Source: an uncultured Prevotellaceae bacterium (GTDB taxonomy: Bacteria > Bacteroidota > Bacteroidia > Bacteroidales > Bacteroidaceae). From it: a DNA stretch of 8,439 bases. The DNA is taken from assembly GCA_945787625.1 (NCBI GenBank), contig CALZJL010000042.1, positions 1 through 8,439 on the forward strand, in the 5' to 3' direction. A program made the position numbers and the translations under genes. Each line of letters opens with the position of its first letter. The first letter of the stretch is position 1. This document shows positions 1 through 6,697 of this stretch, in pieces. Below the pieces are notes generated by a model. That model worked only from the letters and a program-made list of their open reading frames with translations, was not told the DNA's origin and ran no database searches.

Positions 1-51
1 AGGCATACCATCGTCAATCAATATCAAATTCTTGGAATTAAACGACAATCC
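1..51 (-). other. in-frame open continuation of the SusD-like gene beyond its TAG stop
   Basis: After the TAG at 52-54 the same frame stays open for all 17 remaining codons to the window edge and reads GLSFNSKNLILIDDGMP. The two other frames close within 6 and 11 codons. Many SusD proteins have Tyr after a sequence like MNT (as in NTY or NKY), and TAC or TAT to TAG is a single-base change. This stretch is therefore plausibly the decayed or interrupted C-terminal tail of the SusD-like protein. Seventeen open codons is weak evidence alone, and the rest of the tail lies outside the window. If it is not a remnant, it is simply downstream intergenic sequence. Confidence 0.45.
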
Positions 52-1635
52 CTATGTATTCATTGTCTGCATCAGGTAGTCTTCACCCCAGCGTACGAGG
101 TCAAACCAGCGATGTCCTTCCATGGCGAGCTCGAGTCTGCGCTCCATGCGTAGGGCGCGACGTGCATAGTCTTTTGTCCACTGCAGATTGTCGTCCCATG
201 TCGTCCCGTATTGTCCTACAAAGTAGTCTGCTTTGCTTGGATCCAAGTCTATGGGGGTATAGCTGCCATCGACGCTTCGGGCTGCCCGCTCGCGTATCTG
301 ATTGATGAGTGTGCGTGCCTCGCATAGAGGTGTTGCTCCTCCTTCTTGTATTTCTACGTTTGCATTGGATTTTTGTGATGTCTCGATAAGTGCCTCTGCT
401 CGCAACAGGAGTATGTCGGCATAGCGTATGAAAATGAAGTTGAGCGGACTGCAACCCCATGGCCAGGACGAGAGGGCTTCTTCTGGGGCTGGCCAGGCTT
501 TCTTGTTGGAATATTCGCCATATGTGTCATAGGCTCGACACCATGCTGCGGTGTAGGTATGGCCACGCCATGGCATGCCGATACGTCCGACGGTGAAATC
601 AAGTCTGGGGTCTATGCTGCCGGTGTAGCTGTCGTTGACGTCAACGTCGTTGAATGTACCGTCCAGATATGGCAGCCCCTTGGCATCTGTACGATATGCG
701 TTGACGAGATTCTGGCTGCCATAGAAGAAATCATCACCTATACCATAGAGGTTGCCTTCGGAATATGTACAGTTCAGAAGATTAGACCAGTTGATGTGCA
801 TGTTGTCGTTTGCTGTAGAGCATTGTAGCGCAAAGATTGACTCCTTGCCGTTGTTGTGTCTGATCTGCGACATGTCTCCAAAATTGTCAAAGAGGTCGTA
901 TTGCCGGCTGTCAATGACGCGCATGGTGTATGTAAGGACTGTGGGCCAGTCGCTCATTTGAGCTGCTACCTTGGCTGCCATAGCCTCTGCCACGTGCTTG
1001 GTAATGCGCCCTCCGTTAACTTCTGGGGCGAGGAACTCGGCTGCGTTGGTCATGTCGGTGAGAATGAATGAGAAGATTTCATCACGTGTGTATCTCATAT
1101 TGGACTGCTCGCTGGCCTCGTCTCGCTCGGTTATGTATGGTATGCGCTTGAATATGCGTATGAGATCGAAATAATACCATGCACGCAGACATTTTAACTC
1201 GTAGACTTCCTGACTGTCTGCTCCAAGAGCATCGATGCAGGCATTGATGGCGTTGTTGCAACGTGAGATTGCGTAGTAGTTGTTCTGCCATTTGTTGAGG
1301 CAACTTGCATTGTCGGCATTTATGACGCTCTTCTCCAGGAGGTTTATGTTTTCCTCCATGCTGGTTCCGCCTCCGCCTTTATACGCATCATCGCTTCGTA
1401 CGTCGAAAATCCAGTTGGTAGACGGCCCTGCAAAGGCTTCGTTGTTGCCAAAATAATGGGCCTCCAGACCTGCGTATGCACTCGCTATCAGACCTGTGAT
1501 TGCTGTCTCGTCCATTTGCTCGGTGGTGAACTGCCCTTGGGGCTTGGTGTCGAGCATGTCACTGCATGATGAATGGGTCAGACATGTGATTGTGGCTAAA
1601 AAAATTACCTTGTATTTTGATAGTATATTTTTCAT
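52..1635 (-). CDS. SusD/RagB-family outer-membrane glycan-binding lipoprotein, probably C-terminally truncated
   Basis: This is the surface lipoprotein that caps a SusC transporter and binds the incoming glycan. A hydrophobic signal (residues 1-23) ends at a lipobox-like HSSC with Cys24 as the likely lipidation site, followed by SDMLDTKPQG, typical of mature SusD proteins. The N-terminal SusD-like helical part spans roughly residues 25-250 (for example CLRAWYYFDLIRIF, 149-162). The C-terminal SusD_RagB part includes FIRYADILLLRAEALIE (402-418) and the family signature RMERRLELAMEGHRWFDLV (496-514). The start is 43 bp after the SusC stop, with an A/T-rich leader and no Shine-Dalgarno sequence, as usual in this phylum. 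The protein ends at a TAG ten residues after RWG. Family members normally continue for about 50 residues, through a segment resembling LPIP and ending near QNPGY, and that tail is absent. In a fructan locus the ligand is probably a fructan oligosaccharide; this is inferred from the neighbours. Confidence 0.95.
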   Translation of the reverse strand: MKNILSKYKVIFLATITCLTHSSCSDMLDTKPQGQFTTEQMDETAITGLIASAYAGLEAHYFGNNEAFAGPSTNWIFDVRSDDAYKGGGGTSMEENINLLEKSVINADNASCLNKWQNNYYAISRCNNAINACIDALGADSQEVYELKCLRAWYYFDLIRIFKRIPYITERDEASEQSNMRYTRDEIFSFILTDMTNAAEFLAPEVNGGRITKHVAEAMAAKVAAQMSDWPTVLTYTMRVIDSRQYDLFDNFGDMSQIRHNNGKESIFALQCSTANDNMHINWSNLLNCTYSEGNLYGIGDDFFYGSQNLVNAYRTDAKGLPYLDGTFNDVDVNDSYTGSIDPRLDFTVGRIGMPWRGHTYTAAWCRAYDTYGEYSNKKAWPAPEEALSSWPWGCSPLNFIFIRYADILLLRAEALIETSQKSNANVEIQEGGATPLCEARTLINQIRERAARSVDGSYTPIDLDPSKADYFVGQYGTTWDDNLQWTKDYARRALRMERRLELAMEGHRWFDLVRWGEDYLMQTMNT

Positions 1636-1678
1636 GATGTATTTTTTTTATTATGAAACTCTTGTACTCAATATTGTC

Positions 1679-4600
1679 TTAGAATTGCATATTCAAACCC
1701 ATGGTAAAGGTTCGTGCACGGGGGTAGGCTCCATTGTCAACTCGAGCACCATAGGTGGTCATTGGTATTTCGGGATCGAGACCTGAGTACTTTGTGATGG
1801 TAAACACGTTGTCAACCTGGAAATACACTCCGAGTTCGGAAAGGTGTGCTTTCTTCATCCATTTTTGATCGAAGTTGTATGTCAGTTTCAGATATTTCAT
1901 CTTCATGTATGATCCATCTTCGATAAAATAGGTGGACATCCGCATCTCGTTGTTGACATCGGAGGTGGTCAGAGATGGTATTGTAGATGTCGTATTGGTT
2001 TCGGACCATGCGTTGAGAATGTTTTCGGCTCGGTTAGTATACAGGTTGCCATAGGTCATGAACTCAAGTTGTTTGCGGGTACTGTTGTATATATCGAAGC
2101 CAAACTCACCTGTGAAAAATGTAGATAGTGTCCACTTCTTGTAGTGGAAATCAAGATTGATACCCATTGCAAAATCGGGATTCGGATCTCCAATGACACA
2201 GCGGTCTTGGTCATCAATGATGCCATTGCCATCTATGTCGCGATACTTCAGACGTCCTACCCCTTTGCCAGGCTGTTGTGCGTGGTTTGCAACTTGCTCT
2301 TGATTTTGGAAAATACCATCACAAACGTAGCCATAATATACGCCCATGGGCTGTCCTTCTATAAGACGCCAATCTCCGCCTATGTATGTGACATCGTCGT
2401 TGAGCTTAACCAGTTTGTTGCGATACATGCTCATATTGAGACTTCCATCCCAAGAGAAGTGTCCATATTTGGGTGAGTGATAACCGAGATTCAGTTCGAA
2501 ACCGTGGTTTTTCATCTCACCTGTATTCATGTATTTGGCTGCATTCTCACCTGCTACTGAGAGAACCGGGGGTATGGTAATCATATCTTTTGTATTTTTC
2601 CAGTAATAGTCAAATGACAGAGTCACCTTGTCTCTGAACAGGTATGTATCAAATCCGATGTTAGTCTGTGTGGTGGTCTCCCATTTGAGATTGGGATTTC
2701 CTGTCGTGGCCACTTTGATGCCTGGGACTACGCTGGTGTTTGTACCATAGAGATCGTACGCCCCGTTGGCCTGGTCCTTGACGTAGGTGGAATATGAGGA
2801 GTAGTTGTTGTCGATGGCGCTATTGCCGTTTTGTCCCCATGCTACACGCAATTTGATATCGTCAATGACTTTGTTTGTAGCCCAGTCCTTCCAGAACTTC
2901 TCTTGACTGATGCGCCATGCTCCTGAGAAGGCAGGAAAAATGCCTGAATTGTTGCCTTTTGCCAAACGTGAAGTTTGGTCTCGACGCAGTGTGGCTGACA
3001 GTAGATAACGATCCGCGAAATTATAGTCTGCCTTGGCAAATACGGAAAACAATGACCACTGCTGCTTGCCTCCTCCATTGGTCTGTGTACCGCTTCCCGT
3101 ACCTATCTGCATATAGTCCGCATCATCGTAAGCATATCCTTTGCGCATAGCAGAAATGTCTTCATATGTGTACTTGATGGCTTCAACTCCAAGGAGGGCA
3201 TTCAGATGGTGTTGCTTTTTGAGGGTAATGTTGTAGTTGGCCGTGTTGGTCCATGTCCATGTGTCGCCTTGTCCGTATGCGCGACTTACAGCGAGATTAT
3301 CCTCGGTATCGGTGGCGTGAACTGGGCGCGTAAGATTCTTGTTGAAGTACTGCGTGTGTTCAAAGCCAAAGTTGGACTTAAGGGACAGACCTTTGACTGG
3401 GAATACTTCAAGGTATGCGTTGCCGAATATTCGCCACGAGGTGTTGGTGTTGTCGCGCATGTTATAGAGTGTCTGCACAGGATTTGATATGTCTGAGCCT
3501 AACATGGCTGAAGGGTCTGCAAAACTTCCGTCTGCCCCATATACAGGAATGGCGGGATGTTGGCGCATGGCGGTATAAGGTATGCCACGATCGTTGCCAG
3601 TGTCTGCTCCTCGGTTGTTCCAGTATGCTACCATGAGATTCTCTCCTACGTGTACGTATTTATTGAAATTATATGTGGAGTTGACACGTCCCGTGACACG
3701 CTCATAGAACGTATTGGTCATCATGCCCTGCTGGTTGATATAGTTGCCCGAGAAGAGGTATGAGCCTTTTTCGGAGGCATTTGAGATTGAAGCCGAAATG
3801 TTTTGTGTCCACGCTGGTGAATATACTTGTTTCTGCCAATCGGTGTCGGCCGTACTGTAGCCGTTGAGTTGGTCTACCAACTTGGGCTCAGCTCCTGCGC
3901 CATAGAGTACAGATGCTGCTGTGGGGGCAATGCCATCATTGGCACAGGCTTGCCAGTATGCCCTACCCCATTGCTCTGAATCCAGCATATTATAGCGATT
4001 GGCTATCGTCTGTACACTGGCGTTGTAGTTGAGATTAATGGCCATCTTGTCTCCTTTGCCTCGCTTGGTGGTGATGATGATTACACCATTGGCTGCTCGT
4101 GATCCATAGATTGATGCTGATGAGGCATCTTTGAGCACTTGGATGCTCTCAATGTCGGACGGGTTGAGCGAATTGAGATTCTCAGTGGTAGGTACGCCAT
4201 CTATTATGTATAGCGGATTACATGAGTTAACAGTCGACATACCTCGTACTCGTATCGTAGAGCCTCCTCCTCCCGGGGCTGGGTCTGTGATTATGTTGAC
4301 ACCGGCAAGCTTACCCTGCATGGAGTTGAGGATATTGGGATCGCCTTCACTCTTGGCTGATTTCATATCCATCACTGCCACTGCTCCTGTCAAATCGGCT
4401 TTGCGTTGGACCTGATAACCTGTGACCACAACTTCGTTCATGATTTTGGCGTCCTCACTCAGAAGAATTTGCATCTTGTCTGCAGCTACCAACTCTTGTG
4501 TCGCATAGCCTATATAGCTGATGCGAAGCTTTGCTCCTTTCCTGACCGTGATTGTAAAATGTCCGTCAATGTCTGTAAGCACTCCATTTTGTGTGCCAAC

Positions 4601-4735
4601 TTCCTGAACTTTGGCACCAATTACAGACTCGTTAAGTTCTTTGTCAATAACGGTACCTTGCACCTTGATAGTCTGCGCAATGGCTGCTGCAGATACTGCC
4701 ATAAATGCTAATAGGCTAAATAGTATTTGCTTCAT
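1679..4735 (-). CDS. SusC/RagA-family TonB-dependent outer-membrane transporter
   Basis: This is the outer-membrane channel that imports oligosaccharides delivered by SusD, using energy from TonB. The 1018-residue length is normal for the family. Residues 1-21 are a signal peptide ending AIAQ. A carboxypeptidase-regulatory-like beta-sandwich covers about 23-105 (IDGHFTITV, SYIGYATQEL), as usual in Bacteroidetes transporters. It is followed by the SusC linker NEVVVTGYQVQRKADLTGAV (100-119). The plug spans about 113-228, with LYIIDGVP (175-182), then VLKDASSASIYGSRAANGV (200-218) and IIITTKRG (219-226). The remainder is the beta-barrel, ending with the aromatic C-terminus TFTMGLNMQF. The start lies 24 bp after the GH32 stop and the SusD gene follows after 43 bp, so the three genes are probably one transcript. 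No frameshift or internal stop is present. The substrate is not evident from the protein itself; a fructan is inferred from the adjacent GH32. Confidence 0.97.
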   Translation of the reverse strand: MKQILFSLLAFMAVSAAAIAQTIKVQGTVIDKELNESVIGAKVQEVGTQNGVLTDIDGHFTITVRKGAKLRISYIGYATQELVAADKMQILLSEDAKIMNEVVVTGYQVQRKADLTGAVAVMDMKSAKSEGDPNILNSMQGKLAGVNIITDPAPGGGGSTIRVRGMSTVNSCNPLYIIDGVPTTENLNSLNPSDIESIQVLKDASSASIYGSRAANGVIIITTKRGKGDKMAINLNYNASVQTIANRYNMLDSEQWGRAYWQACANDGIAPTAASVLYGAGAEPKLVDQLNGYSTADTDWQKQVYSPAWTQNISASISNASEKGSYLFSGNYINQQGMMTNTFYERVTGRVNSTYNFNKYVHVGENLMVAYWNNRGADTGNDRGIPYTAMRQHPAIPVYGADGSFADPSAMLGSDISNPVQTLYNMRDNTNTSWRIFGNAYLEVFPVKGLSLKSNFGFEHTQYFNKNLTRPVHATDTEDNLAVSRAYGQGDTWTWTNTANYNITLKKQHHLNALLGVEAIKYTYEDISAMRKGYAYDDADYMQIGTGSGTQTNGGGKQQWSLFSVFAKADYNFADRYLLSATLRRDQTSRLAKGNNSGIFPAFSGAWRISQEKFWKDWATNKVIDDIKLRVAWGQNGNSAIDNNYSSYSTYVKDQANGAYDLYGTNTSVVPGIKVATTGNPNLKWETTTQTNIGFDTYLFRDKVTLSFDYYWKNTKDMITIPPVLSVAGENAAKYMNTGEMKNHGFELNLGYHSPKYGHFSWDGSLNMSMYRNKLVKLNDDVTYIGGDWRLIEGQPMGVYYGYVCDGIFQNQEQVANHAQQPGKGVGRLKYRDIDGNGIIDDQDRCVIGDPNPDFAMGINLDFHYKKWTLSTFFTGEFGFDIYNSTRKQLEFMTYGNLYTNRAENILNAWSETNTTSTIPSLTTSDVNNEMRMSTYFIEDGSYMKMKYLKLTYNFDQKWMKKAHLSELGVYFQVDNVFTITKYSGLDPEIPMTTYGARVDNGAYPRARTFTMGLNMQF

Positions 4736-4759
4736 GATATTAGATGTTATGGGTTAAGA

Positions 4760-6457
4760 CTATTGTTTTGATACGTTGAGATTATTGTACTTGCTTTTGG
4801 GGAATACGAGATTTGTAATCGCTACCTCACCATCATTGCCAAAGACTTCAACGCTGCTGTTATCAATGAAGATGCGCATTGTGCTGAGTCTGTTACGCAC
4901 CGGGGCGATGGAAATCTGGTCAAAGTCTTGGGAGAAAGCCTTCTCGCCGCTACCGCTACGGTCGGTAGTAAGAGTCATAGACTTTTCATCGTAGATAATC
5001 TTAAACTCTTCTCCTTCATTGTTGGAGAGAGTAACTGTGCACGAGCCTTTGACCTTGATAGTTTGGTCATATCCCTTGCCATCGTATTCGGGAGAAGGAC
5101 GACTGCCGAGGTATATTTGCTTGTCTGCTCCGTAGTATAGAAAAGGTTCACGGCAAATGGTGTTGGCACTACGGTATTGCTTTGTAGGTACTTGATTAGC
5201 GTACTGCCAGTTGCTCATCCAGCCTATCATTGTATGTCGAGAGTCTGGCGCATTGGAGAAACTAACCGTGGCATAGTGATCCTTTCCATAATCTTGCCAC
5301 AATGACTTGCCTGAGGTATAGCGTTTAGGATTGTCAAGGGTAAACTTGTGTCCGTCAAAGTTGCCTACGAAGTATTGCGTTCCGCTTCCTCCTGAGGGGC
5401 TGCCTGGATTGATATTACAGATTAGTACCCATTTACTCCTGACTTTGGATTTTCTGTCACTGATGTTCAACTGGAGCAGGTCTGGACATTCCCATACGCC
5501 TGAGTGACAACCAAATTCACGTCCGAAACGGCTCTCTTCGGTCCACTCCTTGAGATTGGGAGACGAATATATGCGCATTTCCTGACCTGCTGACATGATT
5601 AGTATCCATCGCTTGGTGGCTTCGTGCCAGAACATATTAGGATCTCGAAAATCTGGTATATCGGCTGTAAGGATTGGGTTGCCTTCGTAGATATTGAATG
5701 TCTCACCATCGTCCAAACTATAGGCTAATGACTGGCTTTGGACATCGTTGGCACTTGTGTACAACGCTATGATTGCTCCTTTGCCGAACCCTGCTGTATT
5801 GGCATGGTCTACGACGCACGAGCCTGAGAATATTGCACCATGAGCATCTGGTGTGAGTGCCAATGGCTTGTGCTGCCAATGTATAAGGTCTTTGGACACA
5901 GAATGCCCCCAATGCATATTTCCCCACATGCTACCATACGGGTTGTATTGATAATAAAGATGCCATACCCCGTCTTTGTAAAACATGCCATTGGGGTCAT
6001 TCATCCATCCATATACTGGAGTGTGATGATACTCGGGGCGATACTTCTCACGATTGGTGACGTCAAAGGTGTCCGCGAGTTTGATGTCTTGCAGACAAAT
6101 CTCGCTACCTACCCCTCCTCGATTGCTACGGTCAATGTTGACATGGGTAAAAAGGACGAGGTTACGACCGCGGTACTTATCTAAACAGAATGGCACATAG
6201 TAGTCTACATGAGTGAGAGCTAAGCGAATCTTGAGGAATGAATGCTGGGTGTTATCCACGATGACATTCACCTGCGATTCGGGTGCGGTCTCTTCGATGG
6301 GGAGAATGATGTATCTCTCGGTAGCATTGCGTGCTACGCGAATGAGATAATTGTCATTTGCCAGAGGCTCTATCTTGAGACTCTGTGCCATGGTGTTCGT
6401 AATTCCCACTGTGAGAAGCAGGAGTGCAGCCAATAGGCTCTTTGTGTTTTTACTCAT
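4760..6457 (-). CDS. glycoside hydrolase family 32 (secreted beta-fructosidase: fructanase/inulinase/levanase type)
   Basis: The enzyme hydrolyses beta-fructosidic bonds in levan, inulin, fructo-oligosaccharides or sucrose. Residues 1-24 form a signal peptide ending in TMA before Gln25, with no lipobox cysteine, so a periplasmic location is most likely. Residues 26-135 look like the extra N-terminal beta-rich domain (DUF4980 type) common in Bacteroidetes GH32 proteins. The five-bladed propeller starts at about 140. WMNDPNG (151-157) carries the nucleophile Asp154. FRDP (270-273) carries the transition-state stabiliser Asp272. ECP (323-325) carries the acid/base Glu323. WGHSVSKDLIHW (183-194) and FSGS (210-213) are further family blocks. 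A C-terminal beta-sandwich covers about 430-560, including RIFIDNSSVEVFGNDG (528-543). All three catalytic acids are present, so the enzyme should be active. It is the first gene of the operon, behind a 240-bp promoter region. The periplasmic signal suggests an exo-acting enzyme that trims imported oligosaccharides to fructose; exact linkage preference cannot be read from the sequence. Confidence 0.97.
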   Translation of the reverse strand: MSKNTKSLLAALLLLTVGITNTMAQSLKIEPLANDNYLIRVARNATERYIILPIEETAPESQVNVIVDNTQHSFLKIRLALTHVDYYVPFCLDKYRGRNLVLFTHVNIDRSNRGGVGSEICLQDIKLADTFDVTNREKYRPEYHHTPVYGWMNDPNGMFYKDGVWHLYYQYNPYGSMWGNMHWGHSVSKDLIHWQHKPLALTPDAHGAIFSGSCVVDHANTAGFGKGAIIALYTSANDVQSQSLAYSLDDGETFNIYEGNPILTADIPDFRDPNMFWHEATKRWILIMSAGQEMRIYSSPNLKEWTEESRFGREFGCHSGVWECPDLLQLNISDRKSKVRSKWVLICNINPGSPSGGSGTQYFVGNFDGHKFTLDNPKRYTSGKSLWQDYGKDHYATVSFSNAPDSRHTMIGWMSNWQYANQVPTKQYRSANTICREPFLYYGADKQIYLGSRPSPEYDGKGYDQTIKVKGSCTVTLSNNEGEEFKIIYDEKSMTLTTDRSGSGEKAFSQDFDQISIAPVRNRLSTMRIFIDNSSVEVFGNDGEVAITNLVFPKSKYNNLNVSKQ

Positions 6458-6531
6458 TAGGGTATATTTTTGTTAGTTTGTATGTCTTTCTTTGACCAAT
6501 CTTCCTACCTTATACAAACTCAATACCCTAA
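6457..6531 (-). promoter_or_regulatory. long-range inverted repeat in the GH32 leader covering the start codon
   Basis: In the predicted leader, TTAGGGTAT (6531-6523 on the minus strand) is perfectly complementary to ATACCCTAA (6465-6457), whose last A is the first base of the GH32 start codon. Pairing across the 57-nt spacer would bury the initiation region. This could be a translational control element or a chance match; by a rough estimate a 9-bp match somewhere in a leader of this size is unlikely but not rare. No known riboswitch class was recognised. Confidence 0.3.
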
Positions 6532-6579
6532 AGGATGTCTAACCTAAACAAACAATCTATAAACTTCTCGTCTACACCG

Positions 6580-6587
6580 CAAAGGTA
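6580..6587 (-). promoter_or_regulatory. -7 box (TACCTTTG) of the GH32-susC-susD operon promoter
   Basis: The minus strand reads TACCTTTG, an exact match to the Bacteroidetes primary-sigma -7 consensus TAnnTTTG. It lies 122 bp before the GH32 start, giving a predicted leader of about 110-120 nt. At the expected spacing upstream (about 19-21 bp) there is no TTG/TTTG -33 element, only a TTATG-like stretch; the nearest TTG is 12 bp away. A strong -7 with a weak -33 is what one expects of a promoter that needs an activator, here presumably the adjacent AraC-type regulator. Confidence 0.6.
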
Positions 6588-6610
6588 TGGAGTTGTCTAC
6601 AATATGACAT

Positions 6611-6658
6611 AAAAAAATGTTGCAACGGCTGTGATTTTTGTGTCGCTGCAACATTTTT
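6611..6658 (-). terminator. terminator-like hairpin with T tract after the regulator gene
   Basis: Two 15-base arms at 6613-6627 and 6644-6658 are inverted copies differing at one base, and in minus-strand RNA that difference becomes a G-U pair. The core pairing is GUUGCAGCG with CGUUGCAAC, extended by A-U pairs at the base, around a 16-nt loop. Read on the minus strand the second arm runs into seven T residues (6611-6617). The hairpin begins about 40 nt after the regulator stop. This fits an intrinsic terminator that separates the regulator message from the operon. The same symmetry could instead be, or also be, a protein-binding palindrome. Confidence 0.55.
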
Positions 6659-6678
6659 GCACCTTTTTGCATCATTTT
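6647..6678. repeat. three tandem TGCA-N(2-3)-TTTT units, one helical turn apart
   Basis: On the plus strand three units follow one another without gaps: TGCAACATTTT (6647-6657), TGCACCTTTT (6658-6667) and TGCATCATTTT (6668-6678). The period is 10-11 bp, so all copies face the same side of the DNA. They lie about 60-100 bp upstream of the operon's -7 box, where an activator would bind, and AraC-family proteins usually bind direct repeats. They are a candidate operator for the adjacent regulator. The first unit also forms part of one arm of the terminator-like hairpin, so the two readings overlap. Binding is inferred only. Confidence 0.45.
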
Positions 6679-6697
6679 TACAAAAGAAGCATTGATA

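Noticed and set aside
1..54. Frameshift as the cause of the short SusD-like protein
   Set aside because: Switching to either alternative frame just before the TAG gives stops within 6 and 11 codons, whereas the original frame is open to the edge; a single stop-codon change fits better.
1636..1678. Terminator or separate promoter between the SusC-like and SusD-like genes
   Set aside because: The 43-bp gap has a T-rich run on the plus strand but no hairpin and no TAnnTTTG box on the minus strand; it reads as a translation leader within an operon.
2144..2476. 110-codon plus-strand open frame antisense to the SusC-like gene
   Set aside because: It is fully covered by the SusC-like coding sequence, whose barrel is continuous here; no motif or start context supports a second gene.
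5840..6184. 114-codon plus-strand open frame antisense to the GH32 gene
   Set aside because: It overlaps the GH32 catalytic core, including the WMNDPNG motif on the other strand, and looks like a chance open frame.
6458..6697. A known riboswitch or a small gene in the regulator-GH32 gap
   Set aside because: No recognised riboswitch core was seen, and the open frames here run out of the neighbouring genes without a plausible start or protein-like composition.
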